Assembly (NCBI RefSeq): GCF_010233585.1
Contig: NZ_CP045997.1
Span: forward strand, 1,002,522 to 1,066,521
DNA: 64,000 bases
Reading direction: 5' to 3'
Origin: Spirosoma endbachense
GTDB lineage: Bacteria; Bacteroidota; Bacteroidia; Cytophagales; Spirosomataceae
Below are positions 36,726 through 45,743 of the stretch, in pieces. The notes beneath the pieces were generated by a model. It had not been told where the DNA came from. It did no database searches and worked only from the letters and a program-made list of their open reading frames with translations. Positions within the stretch are counted from its first letter, which is position 1; each line of letters starts with the position of its first letter. The translations under genes were made by a program, and so were the position numbers.

Positions 36726-38372
36726 CTAATCCGCTGTCTTGACGAAATTCCACTCTTTAGTAAAATCCGTTTTCATTGATCCTTTGGGGAAAACACGATG
36801 CGAATTTGCCCAGGTAGACCACTGCCGATCGAGCTTTTTGACCAGATCTGGGTAGTCGGTAGCGCGATTGTGTTGTTCGGTTCGGTCGGTTTCCAGATCG
36901 TATAACTCCCAGGGAGCACCAATGGTCCCAACCGCTTTCCAGTTGCCAAACCGGATGGCCCGGTGATTTTCGTGCTCCCAATACATATACTCGTGCGGCT
37001 GGCGGGTCCCTTTCGTAAGTACCGGCAATAGGCTTTTGCCCTCGATTGCGTGAATCTTTTGGCCTTTCGCTTCCGTTGGATACTTCGCTCCAGTTGCCTC
37101 CAGGAAGGTAGGCATAATGTCGATTAGATAACCCGGTGTCGACGTAATGCGGCCTTTCTTGCCTGTCATGCCCGCAGGGTAATGAATAATCAGTGGGGTT
37201 GCAATGCCTCCTTCGTACGAAACATGCTTAAATCCCTTGAAAGGTGTATTGGAGGCATTCGCCCAGACGCCCCCGTACGATATGGCACCGCCTTTGGCCG
37301 GGTCGTTGATATCAGCCAGAGCTCCTCCCCCCAGGACACCTCCTTCCTGACAGGCCCCATTGTCGGACAGGAATACCAGCAACGTATTCTCTAATTTGCC
37401 CGCCTTTTTGAGGTAATCGACCAGCTTCCCGATATTCTGATCCATCCGGTAAATCTGTGCGGCATAAACCGCCATACGATAATCCATCTCCCGTTGTTTC
37501 GTGCTATCCTGCTCAGTCCAGGCCGGGTAAATTTCCGGACGGGCAGAAAGGCCCCATTTTTCAGAAGCAATGCCTTCTTTGAGCTGTTTACGGAGCCGTT
37601 GTTCCCGAAGAGCGTCCCAACCCTGCTGGTATTTTCCCCGGAACCGTTCAATATCCTCCGTCAAGGCATGTAATGGCCAGTGGGGCGAGGTAAAAGCCAG
37701 ATACAGAAAAAAAGGCTGCTGGTCTTTCTGCTCGCTTAAAAATGTAATTGCCTGGTTTGTAAAGGCGTCGGTCGTGTAAAAGGGCTGGTTTACTTTGTCA
37801 ATCGGTTCATTATCCAGCCAGATACCACGTGGTTGTATAGGATCGAGATAACTACTGGCGCCTGCCAATAAACCGTAGTATCGGTCAAAACCCCGTTGGC
37901 GTGGGCGTAAATCAGGGCTACCTGAACCCAGATGCCATTTCCCGGCCATATAGGTATGATAACCGGCAGGTTTTAAAACTTCCGCTAACGTAACGCAGTT
38001 GCGATTGATCTCACCCCGATAGCCATAAACGCCGTAGTCATAGTCGATGCGATTGCTTGGCTCTTTGGTCATGTGACCAATGCCCGCCTGATGCTGAAAC
38101 AGGCCCGTCATCAGCGATGCACGGGTTGGGCAACAGCGAGCCGTGTTATAGAATTGGGTGAATCGGACCCCCTGACTGGCAAGTTTGTCCAGGTTTGGCG
38201 TTGGAATTTCAGAGCCGTAACACCCCAGATCGGAGTAGCCCATATCGTCGGCCATGATCAGAACGATATTGGGTTTCTCTGGACTTTTTTTAGCCACTAC
38301 TTTTCCAGGTGGTATTGCTCCCAGCAATAAGAATGCAGATGAGATTATTGCCAGGATAAGAACTTTCTTCAT
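36726..38372 (-). CDS. Arylsulfatase, type I
   Basis: A 548-residue sulfatase with a signal peptide (LILAIISSAFLLLGA). The N-terminal metal site is IVLIMADDMGYSDLG. The formylglycine motif is Cys80-Cys-Pro-Thr-Arg-Ala-Ser-Leu-Met-Thr-Gly, where Cys80 would be oxidised to formylglycine. Further metal or sulfate ligands lie in AGKWHLGSG and FLSDNGACQEGG. It resembles long arylsulfatases of the AslA type. It is last in the sulfatase run and overlaps the previous gene by 4 bp. It removes sulfate esters from a glycan in the periplasm or outside the cell; the sulfatase-maturing enzyme is not in the window. Confidence 0.93.
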   Translation of the reverse strand: MKKVLILAIISSAFLLLGAIPPGKVVAKKSPEKPNIVLIMADDMGYSDLGCYGSEIPTPNLDKLASQGVRFTQFYNTARCCPTRASLMTGLFQHQAGIGHMTKEPSNRIDYDYGVYGYRGEINRNCVTLAEVLKPAGYHTYMAGKWHLGSGSPDLRPRQRGFDRYYGLLAGASSYLDPIQPRGIWLDNEPIDKVNQPFYTTDAFTNQAITFLSEQKDQQPFFLYLAFTSPHWPLHALTEDIERFRGKYQQGWDALREQRLRKQLKEGIASEKWGLSARPEIYPAWTEQDSTKQREMDYRMAVYAAQIYRMDQNIGKLVDYLKKAGKLENTLLVFLSDNGACQEGGVLGGGALADINDPAKGGAISYGGVWANASNTPFKGFKHVSYEGGIATPLIIHYPAGMTGKKGRITSTPGYLIDIMPTFLEATGAKYPTEAKGQKIHAIEGKSLLPVLTKGTRQPHEYMYWEHENHRAIRFGNWKAVGTIGAPWELYDLETDRTEQHNRATDYPDLVKKLDRQWSTWANSHRVFPKGSMKTDFTKEWNFVKTAD

Positions 38373-39736
38373 GGTTTGACAGGAGAATTCGTGGTTGCTG
38401 AAAAATCGACGGCCGTCTTACGGCGCCATTCCCGTAATTGAGCAACTAACTGAGTCCGTTGGGCCGGTAGCTTTTCCGATAAATCCGTTTGCTCACCAGG
38501 ATCTTCGGCAAGGTTGAAGAGCTGAATCTGGCCGTTATCGAAGTAGTCAATCAGTTTTAAATCGCCAATTCGAATTGCCCCGGCAGAGCGCCCACCCAGA
38601 AAATGGGGCTTCGGTAACGGATAATGCCAGTAGAGCGTCCTGGAAAATGGCGTCGAAGTGCCTTTCAGTACAGATGCGATACTGATACCATCAATGGGTT
38701 GATTTTTAGCTGGTTTGATCGAAGCAAGTTCCAGTAAAGTAGGGTAGATATCCAGTGTATTGACCACTTGCGTGGAGACGGTCTCTGCGGGTATCACCCC
38801 TGGCCAGGATACGATGAGTGGCTCCCGAATACCTCCTTCAAATAATTCCGATTTGCCACCCCTAAGGGGCGCGTTCGACGTTACATTTAGCTCACCGCCA
38901 TTGTCGGACGTAAACAGAATCAACGTGTTATCCTTCAGACCTAATTCGGTCAATGTAGCGACGATTTTCCCAACGCCTTCATCAATACGTTCCAGCATGG
39001 CGGCTAACTCCGGGTTATTCTGTTTCGTGCCGACGCCAGCTTTTTGTCGGTATTTCGCTACGTCTGCTGGCTTGCCAGCCAATTTGGTATGGACCGCGTA
39101 ATGCGACAGGTACAGGAAAAATGGACGTTTCTGGTTGCGATTGATGAAGTCAACGGCTTCCTGATTTAGCCGGTCGGTTAGATACTCGCCTTCGGTTCTG
39201 GCCTGAACATCGGGCATGAAAAAGTACGGATGAACATAATCGCCGTTGGCTATATAGCCTGTTTCGGAGCAGATTACTTCATCCCAGCCGTGTTTAGCCG
39301 GTTCGCCTTTTTTCTTCGTATAATCGCCTGTGAGATGCCATTTGCCAATCAAGCCGGAATGGTAACCTGCTTTCTTAAGCTGTTCATTGATGGTTACGTA
39401 GTCTGGCGACAGAAACTTTTCGTCTTTGGCATCCAGATAATCGGTGATGCCAACGCGCGCCGGATGTTGACCGGTCATGAGCGCAATGCGCGTGGGTGTG
39501 CAAACGGGTGCGGTGGCATATGCCTGCGTAAAACGCATCCCACCAGCAGCCAGACGATCCAGGTTAGGGGTTTCATTGAAGCGCGGTCCGTCGTTACGGT
39601 TTCCGTAGCAACCTAACTCACTCCATCCCAGGTCATCAGCCAGAATCAGGATGATATTGGGTGGCGTTTTTATTTTTTGCGAGAAACCAGATAACGCTAC
39701 CAGAAGGCAAACGAGGAAAGGAACAACCTGTATCAT
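38369..39736 (-). CDS. Sulfatase, type I
   Basis: A 455-residue sulfatase with a signal peptide (residues 1-20, LLVALSGFSQ). The metal site is ILILADDLGWSELG. The formylglycine Cys79 is in CTPTRIALMTG, and GKWHLTGDY and FTSDNGGELN are further ligand blocks. Shorter than the 548-residue neighbour. It overlaps that gene by 4 bp, so the two are co-translated and probably act on the same sulfated glycan. Confidence 0.93.
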   Translation of the reverse strand: MIQVVPFLVCLLVALSGFSQKIKTPPNIILILADDLGWSELGCYGNRNDGPRFNETPNLDRLAAGGMRFTQAYATAPVCTPTRIALMTGQHPARVGITDYLDAKDEKFLSPDYVTINEQLKKAGYHSGLIGKWHLTGDYTKKKGEPAKHGWDEVICSETGYIANGDYVHPYFFMPDVQARTEGEYLTDRLNQEAVDFINRNQKRPFFLYLSHYAVHTKLAGKPADVAKYRQKAGVGTKQNNPELAAMLERIDEGVGKIVATLTELGLKDNTLILFTSDNGGELNVTSNAPLRGGKSELFEGGIREPLIVSWPGVIPAETVSTQVVNTLDIYPTLLELASIKPAKNQPIDGISIASVLKGTSTPFSRTLYWHYPLPKPHFLGGRSAGAIRIGDLKLIDYFDNGQIQLFNLAEDPGEQTDLSEKLPAQRTQLVAQLREWRRKTAVDFSATTNSPVKP

Positions 39737-39854
39737 AAATCGAGTGCTTTTTTACCTACGGTGAATTTATGGACTATGAACTCATAGGCAACGGAATGTT
39801 TTGGATGGTTCTTAAACTTGCTGCCTGGTTCAAAAATCAATAACGCTCCATTCG

Positions 39855-41237
39855 TTATGGTTTTTTGGGGTACACAATATCAATCGCGGCTCCTGCATCG
39901 CCCTGCTGCTTCATCCATTCCTGAAGCTTCTGGTTGTACTGACGTATACGATCCTGATAGGCTGGGTCGCCTGCCAGGTTGTTGAGTTCCCACGGATCGC
40001 TCTGCGTATCATAGAATTCAAGGGCGGGACGTTTCTCAATTCGCTCGGTGATTCGTTTTGCCCGCGGATCGGCTTGTTGCTGGTCAATCCAGGAAAACCA
40101 GACCGAATTGCGATCTTTCTGCCTGGGATTCATCATGAAGCGGTTATAATACGCCTGATCAGGTGTCAGATTCAGAATCAGTTTGTAGCGGGTATCGCGA
40201 ATGCTACGGATTGGGTAGGAATTGCCCTCCGGTATGTTGTTATGAATGCCATAAGCGTACTGCCGGGAGCCCTTGCTTTTTCCCTGTATGACGGGCAGGA
40301 AACTCCTGCCGTCCAGTCCGGCGACTGGCTTTCCACCTGCCAGATCGATCAACGTTGGGGTAATGTCTTCGTACTGAACGAGCGCGTCCGTTTGGGTAGC
40401 GGGTTTTACTACACCGGGCCATTTAATCAGCATCGAACTTTTCTGGCCGACATCCCACAGGTTCCATTTGGCACCCGGAAACTGGGCGCCCTGTTCGCCC
40501 AGAAAGACGACAATGGTGTTTTTGTCCTGACCGGTTTCTTTCAATAATTGGGTAATATCGCCAACCTGATTGTCTAGCCGCCGGATTTCGGCCAGGTATT
40601 TGACGAACTGAGTGCGTGTTACTTTGGTATCGACCCAGTTTTTAGGAAGAATGAGTTTGTTCGGATCAAATTCGGTCGTATCGCCAACGGTCCAGGGCGT
40701 GTGCGGATTGATGCTCATGACAAAGAGGCAATAGGGCTGGTCGCTTCGGGCAATGTATTGCTTTACGTCGTCAAGCTCATAGTCGTCTGTGGGGGATACG
40801 CAATCGGGCTCGAAGCCTTTTAGAATCTCGAATGGGAAGACCGATTTGGGTTTGGTGCTATGATCTTTGCCGGTTAGTGCGACCCGATACCCAAGATCGG
40901 CAAGATAGTGTCCTACACTTTTTAGCTTGTCATAAACGGGTTTATGATTCTGGAAGGATCCATGTCGAACGGGATATAAACCCGTAAACAGTGACGCGCG
41001 CGTGGGTACACACATGGCTTCAGAGGTGTAAATCTGATTGAATTTCAAGCCCTCTTTTGCTAGCCTATCGATATGGGTGGTGTTGAGATTTTTGCCACCG
41101 TAGCAACTCAATTGCTGACTATCCAGATCATCGGCCATAATGATAATTACATTTGGTTTGCTCACTGGACGCTGTTGAGCGAATGAATACGCCCCGAACC
41201 TGATTAGCAGCAGAATAATAGCAATAATATTTTTCAT
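39855..41237 (-). CDS. Sulfatase, type I (heparan N-sulfatase-like)
   Basis: A 460-residue sulfatase with a signal peptide (IAIILLLIRFGAYSFAQ). The metal site is VIIIMADDLDSQQLSCYG. The formylglycine Cys76 is in CVPTRASLFTG. LTGKDHSTKP replaces the usual GKWHLG block (Lys and His kept), as in N-sulfoglucosamine sulfohydrolase-like enzymes. FLGEQGAQFPGAKWNLWD is the counterpart of the SDNG block, with Glu-Gln in place of Asp-Asn. So its substrate likely differs from the other two. It starts 118 bp upstream of the middle sulfatase. Confidence 0.9.
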   Translation of the reverse strand: MKNIIAIILLLIRFGAYSFAQQRPVSKPNVIIIMADDLDSQQLSCYGGKNLNTTHIDRLAKEGLKFNQIYTSEAMCVPTRASLFTGLYPVRHGSFQNHKPVYDKLKSVGHYLADLGYRVALTGKDHSTKPKSVFPFEILKGFEPDCVSPTDDYELDDVKQYIARSDQPYCLFVMSINPHTPWTVGDTTEFDPNKLILPKNWVDTKVTRTQFVKYLAEIRRLDNQVGDITQLLKETGQDKNTIVVFLGEQGAQFPGAKWNLWDVGQKSSMLIKWPGVVKPATQTDALVQYEDITPTLIDLAGGKPVAGLDGRSFLPVIQGKSKGSRQYAYGIHNNIPEGNSYPIRSIRDTRYKLILNLTPDQAYYNRFMMNPRQKDRNSVWFSWIDQQQADPRAKRITERIEKRPALEFYDTQSDPWELNNLAGDPAYQDRIRQYNQKLQEWMKQQGDAGAAIDIVYPKKP

Positions 41238-41391
41238 GGTTACTGGCCCAATTTCAGATTGGATTTCTGCAATTTATCCAAATCAAAGTGACTTTAATGA
41301 TTTTGCTGAAAAGGCAACAACACGGTATATATATCCGCGACGAGAGTTAAATTGAAGCAGGAGGGGAGTCAATCACCCCGGAGTTGGTAAG

Positions 41392-41440
41392 CGCCAATGC
41401 CGACGATCAGTGGTCTGACCACTGATCGTCGGCATTGGCG
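41392..41440. repeat. 49-bp perfect palindrome
   Basis: Left arm 41392-41415 (begins CGCCAATGCCGACG) and right arm 41417-41440 are perfect reverse complements around the single base 41416. It lies between the BASS gene (stop at 41504) and the third sulfatase (start at 41237), in the same-strand run. A 24-bp uninterrupted stem is much longer than a typical terminator, and no T-run follows on minus. Confidence 0.75.
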
Positions 41441-41503
41441 AAGGCAAGCGGTTTGTCTCCCTTGCCATTCATTAATTGTGTAATTCGGAGATGCCCGTAA
41501 AAC

Positions 41504-42853
41504 TCAATTTATCGGGGACCTTGTTGGCACATCGGTCGTTTCGGTCCATGCAGCGGCTGTATCAGATTCATTACCTGGTGGCAACGGAGTAGGTTGCACG
41601 GGTCTTTTCCGAAACCAGTTGGCGAGTGCCGAGCCCGTTACATTTTGCAACGGTCCGAAAATAGCCGACGCCAGCCCGACGGTGGCGACTTTCCCCATTT
41701 GCAAAGCCAACCCCGTGGCTACCCCACCATTCTGCATACCCACCTCAAACGCAATGGTTCGACGATCTTTTTCGGGTAGACCGGCGAGCAGGGCTGTTAA
41801 ATACCCAATACTCAGACCAATTACATTATGCAAAAGGCAGGTAATAATAAGCAAGCCACCGACCTGTAACAGATTGTCTCGTCCAGAAGCGGTAATGATG
41901 ACTGTGTTGATCACAATACCCAGCATAGCGGCAAACGAAAGACAGGTTTCGATCATCGCCCGGCTAATACCTGACCGCTTTTTAAGTAGAATGGCCAGTA
42001 GCAGAGGCAGTCCGTAAAACCAGAAAAATGACGTACCCAGTGCTACCAGGAAATGGCCGATTGGTTGTTTGACAATGAGCTGAAGCAGCAGATTTGTCAA
42101 GCCAATAATTCCGGCAAACACAACGAGCTGAATGGTTTTAGCCCGTTGCGTTTCCCGAGCGTAGTAAAACAGATTGAAGATAAACCCCGCCACAATCGGG
42201 ATGATAATCATATTCGTGATGTCGATCATCATGTGCGCAATATCGATCTCGACATACTGCCCGCCAAGCCATTTCATCAGAAATGGGGTAACAAAAGGCG
42301 ACAGTATGGTCGAGCAGGCTCCAATCGTGACGGCCAGAGCCAGATTAGCGCCTGACAAATAAGACATTACATTGGACGCCATAGCGCTTGACACGCACCC
42401 GATCAGAATTACACCCCCGGCAATTTCGGGAGGAAAATCAAAGAGATGGGATAGCGAAAACCCAACCAGCGGCATGATAATAAAATGACAACCGATGCCA
42501 ATGAAGACGCCCTTCGGCATTTTGATCACCCCCTTGAAATCATCGAAACTCATGTGCGCACCCATGCCAAACATGGTCAATTGCACAAACGGAACAATTA
42601 GTCGCTTGAGTTGAAAATCCCCGATGGTAAAGAAATAGGCCGGATAAAACATAGCGACACTAACCGCAGCCAGAATCCAGATCGTATACGAAAACCCTTT
42701 CAGGGAAGCGAAGCCACGAAAGGCGATGGCCAGTAAAACCAGGGCCAGCACGAGCAGTGGGCCAATTGGGAACTGGCTAGCTGCCAGCGTGAGTACACCC
42801 GTACTCAGCAATAGCAGGCTAGCCAGTGTCAACAGAATCGAGGAGAAACGCAT
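41504..42853 (-). CDS. BASS (bile acid:Na+ symporter) family transporter
   Basis: A 449-residue membrane protein. Residues 1-75 form two or three additional helices. The BASS core runs from about 85: QLTMFGMGAHMSFDDF, ILIGCVSSAMASNVMSYLSGANLALAV and EVGMQNGGVATGLALQMG are the family sodium and substrate motifs (E-G-x-Q). The family moves organic anions with Na+. Inside a glycan-utilisation locus it would carry a product of breakdown, perhaps a keto acid or sugar acid, which is inference. Close spacing (25 bp) to the isomerase-family gene upstream suggests co-transcription. Confidence 0.88.
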   Translation of the reverse strand: MRFSSILLTLASLLLLSTGVLTLAASQFPIGPLLVLALVLLAIAFRGFASLKGFSYTIWILAAVSVAMFYPAYFFTIGDFQLKRLIVPFVQLTMFGMGAHMSFDDFKGVIKMPKGVFIGIGCHFIIMPLVGFSLSHLFDFPPEIAGGVILIGCVSSAMASNVMSYLSGANLALAVTIGACSTILSPFVTPFLMKWLGGQYVEIDIAHMMIDITNMIIIPIVAGFIFNLFYYARETQRAKTIQLVVFAGIIGLTNLLLQLIVKQPIGHFLVALGTSFFWFYGLPLLLAILLKKRSGISRAMIETCLSFAAMLGIVINTVIITASGRDNLLQVGGLLIITCLLHNVIGLSIGYLTALLAGLPEKDRRTIAFEVGMQNGGVATGLALQMGKVATVGLASAIFGPLQNVTGSALANWFRKRPVQPTPLPPGNESDTAAAWTETTDVPTRSPIN

Positions 42854-42878
42854 AGGAATGAGGAGTCAGGCCAGCGAG

Positions 42879-43607
42879 CTAGTGGCTAATGAGGTCAGCT
42901 GAAGCCATTGGATATTCATGACAGAGGTAACAGATGCGCGCTTCGTCTTCGTCGATTTCCGGAAATCGAACGCCGTAATCGACCAGAAAAACGTTGTCGT
43001 TCAGGTCATCGCAAACGCTCGAAATCTCAGCACTGAGCGTATAACCGACCCCGTCGACTTGCCAGCCCGTTCCTTCTTCGCCCCAGAACTGATGAATGGT
43101 TCCAGGATGAATGGTCAGACTTTCTCCCGGTTGTAAGCGAACAATATCGCCCGGTCCTAACCGACGCGAGCACCCGTCGACCTGTGTTATAAAGGTTTTG
43201 TTGGACGGATTGCCCTCGGCATCAGCTTTGGTCAGTTGAACCAGTACATTACCCCCCGCCCGGCAGATGATGTCCTCTCGTTTTGAACGATGAAAATGGG
43301 CCGGAGCGCGCTGATTTTCAGGGTCGATTAGCCATTTTTCGGCATATTGTTTCGGGTAATCTGCCAGGTTCATCCGACCATTACGAACGGTGAACAACGT
43401 CCGGCCAATGTTGTAAAAGTCTTTACTGCCAAAATCTGTTACATCCCATCCCAGCATGCAATCCCGGATTTCGTTGTAGTCAGCTCCGACTTGCTGCCAG
43501 TGCTCAACGGACCAATGGGCGAAGGGCGGCAAATGCATCCCGAAATGAGCAATAACAGTTTTCGCCGTGTTAATGCTGGCGTTAACAATGGATCGTTTTA
43601 ACTGCAT
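42879..43607 (-). CDS. D-lyxose isomerase family (cupin) sugar isomerase
   Basis: A 242-residue cupin. Metal ligands are visible in APAHFHRSKREDIICR (His-x-His and Glu) and LTIHPGTIHQFWGEEG (His). The C-terminal DNVFLVDYGVRFPEIDEDEA is typical of the D-lyxose/D-mannose isomerase family (DUF886). The family interconverts D-lyxose with D-xylulose or D-mannose with D-fructose. There is no signal peptide, so it works in the cytoplasm on an imported sugar. It lies between the sialidase-like genes and the BASS transporter on the same strand. Confidence 0.85.
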   Translation of the reverse strand: MQLKRSIVNASINTAKTVIAHFGMHLPPFAHWSVEHWQQVGADYNEIRDCMLGWDVTDFGSKDFYNIGRTLFTVRNGRMNLADYPKQYAEKWLIDPENQRAPAHFHRSKREDIICRAGGNVLVQLTKADAEGNPSNKTFITQVDGCSRRLGPGDIVRLQPGESLTIHPGTIHQFWGEEGTGWQVDGVGYTLSAEISSVCDDLNDNVFLVDYGVRFPEIDEDEARICYLCHEYPMASADLISH

Positions 43608-43791
43608 AAACTTTATTGGTTAGAGGTGATTTTTTAGAAAAAGCGGTGCCTGCCCTCGTCTACAGACGGGGTTAAGGGTATGAAAAACAAATTGGGAAGA
43701 AGGTTAGCTAAGGAAGAGAACCGGCATGTCTGTCGATGAGACTTTACTTAAAGCCAACCTATTTAAAGGGTACGTTTGGTGAGCTTCGGCT

Positions 43792-45741
43792 TTAATGGTC
43801 CGATTGCTTTTTTTGTGCGTTATAGTTTCCGATGGCTTCTGAAATGGTTAATGCCCGATTATAGACCGAAACCTGTGTTATTTGCCCATCAAGGGAAGTT
43901 CCCAGGGTTAATTGCCGGGCACCCACCACCGATTTCAGGTACGGACTAAACCGACCCCAGCCAAACTGCCGGGTATCACCCCCATCGTTCATAACACCAT
44001 CGACCACAAAGGCGATAATTTTTGGGCCTCCATCGACAATGATACTGACGTAATGAGGCTGATTCGCCGTTAACAACCGTTCGTCGCAGGCCCAGGATGA
44101 TTGCGTGCGCCCATCATTCAGTACCAGTTCAATCGTTTTTTTATCCGTGGTCTGTACATACCAGCCTTTGCCAGTGCTGTCGCGCGTGTCGGCCAGTAGC
44201 TGGTTGGCGGTTAATTTTTTCAGGCTAAACGCCAGATCGATGGTAAATCCGTTGGGAGCACTCATGCCCGGTTGCTCCAGTTTTTTTGTGTCCCGTTTGT
44301 AAAACTCGGGCAAAGCTGGGGCCGCAACGGTTTGGGGGAAGCTGCCCTTCTGATAGGCCCAGTTGACGACCAGTTGGTCGGTTGTTTTATTCCGGTTGTC
44401 GAATTGGCCCCAGAGTTTGGTCAGTAGGTTCTCATCGATTTTATGGACTCGGGCTATATCCTTCTGTGTTTCGGTAATGTAATACGCCCCTTTGTCTTCA
44501 ACCAGATCAGGATAACTCATCCGAATCAGTGGATCGTCGTCATACAGCAGAATTTCGGGTTGTGTCCACCGAATGATTTTTCCTTTGGGTGAATCTGCTT
44601 CGATACCGCCTATAACCCAGGCCGGATTACGGTCTTCGTAGGCCATAGTTCGTCGGTTCGGATGGTCGCGGATGAAGTGCCCGCCATGATTGTGAAACCA
44701 GTACAGAAATTTTCCATTTTCACATTTCCAGGCAAAATTGGCCGCTCGCGGATGCTTGACCAGTCGGCCATTGGCGTAGCGCAAATACTGCGGAGTATCC
44801 CAGGTATGCCCGCCATCCCGGCTGTAGGTGTAAACCGGATGCCCGTCGATGGTTCGGTAAACGCAATAGAACGTGCCGTCGCTCAGGACCGAGAAACTCT
44901 GTTCCTCAGCAATTGGTCCGCCTATATTGGGAGGAGTCCGTAAGCCTATATCACCATCGGGAAGGGTGCCCCAGGTTGCCTTTGCTGGGTCTGCTACGGT
45001 CAATAAATCAGGGCTACGCAGCAAGGCTCCCTCACTCGATGTAAAAAAGCCGACGCCAAAACCGCCCACTTTATGAACCGGCACAAAAGCCGCTCCCTTG
45101 TCGACAAAAGCCCGGCCAACATTCCAGAAATACTGAATCTTGCCCTGATAGGGGTTTTTTCGATCAATCTCAAAATTACGAATGGGAATAGTCACCCGCT
45201 TATCCGACCAGCTTTTGCCGTTATCGTCCGAGTATTTGAAGACAAAATAGCCCTGGCTATCTACCCGTTTGACCAGTCCGTCCTGATAGGGTGGGTTGTC
45301 GCCTTTTACAGCCCGGATGTTATCGGTATTGTGGTTGTAAAACACGAAAATCCGGCCCGATGATGCTTTAAGCAGCACCGCGTAAGACGCTTCGGGACCA
45401 TCGCCCGGTTCGACATCGCGCCGGTCGATCCAGGTTTTACCCTGATCGAGGCTTCGTTGCGTAATAATGTGCTGACCTGTTGCCCCTTCGTGACCCGTTC
45501 CGGTGGTTAATACGCACAGCCACGCTCCGTCGTTGGTTTTTACGATATACGGCTGGTCGCTATACGTCTCGTCGGGAATAATGGTTCCGGTTGTAATGTG
45601 CCGACTGTCCTGAGCATAAAGTGACCCGGAAAATTGGGTAGTCACAATTGTCAGAATGGCTAGATAAGCACATACGTTTCTTGGCAGTACACGCATGAAA
45701 TTCGCGGTTTTTAGGGTAAAGTCTTTGTCGTGTAAGTTCAC
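43792..45741 (-). CDS. BNR/sialidase-like protein with C-terminal LamG domain
   Basis: A 649-residue exported protein. The ATG at 45741 lies 2 bp after the previous stop, but Met16 (ATG at 45696) is followed by a better signal peptide (VCAYLAILTIVTTQFSGSLY). Residues about 45-430 form a beta propeller with Asp boxes YSDDNGKSWSD and YSRDGGHTWDT. The C-terminal 190 residues are a LamG/concanavalin-like domain (FTIDLAFSLKKLTAN, HYVSIIVDGGPKIIAFVVDG). It is named sialidase-like by fold only; I do not see a full set of sialidase Arg, Tyr and Glu residues. It is a paralogue of the gene just upstream. Confidence 0.85.
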   Translation of the reverse strand: MNLHDKDFTLKTANFMRVLPRNVCAYLAILTIVTTQFSGSLYAQDSRHITTGTIIPDETYSDQPYIVKTNDGAWLCVLTTGTGHEGATGQHIITQRSLDQGKTWIDRRDVEPGDGPEASYAVLLKASSGRIFVFYNHNTDNIRAVKGDNPPYQDGLVKRVDSQGYFVFKYSDDNGKSWSDKRVTIPIRNFEIDRKNPYQGKIQYFWNVGRAFVDKGAAFVPVHKVGGFGVGFFTSSEGALLRSPDLLTVADPAKATWGTLPDGDIGLRTPPNIGGPIAEEQSFSVLSDGTFYCVYRTIDGHPVYTYSRDGGHTWDTPQYLRYANGRLVKHPRAANFAWKCENGKFLYWFHNHGGHFIRDHPNRRTMAYEDRNPAWVIGGIEADSPKGKIIRWTQPEILLYDDDPLIRMSYPDLVEDKGAYYITETQKDIARVHKIDENLLTKLWGQFDNRNKTTDQLVVNWAYQKGSFPQTVAAPALPEFYKRDTKKLEQPGMSAPNGFTIDLAFSLKKLTANQLLADTRDSTGKGWYVQTTDKKTIELVLNDGRTQSSWACDERLLTANQPHYVSIIVDGGPKIIAFVVDGVMNDGGDTRQFGWGRFSPYLKSVVGARQLTLGTSLDGQITQVSVYNRALTISEAIGNYNAQKKQSDH

Positions 45742-45743
45742 GG

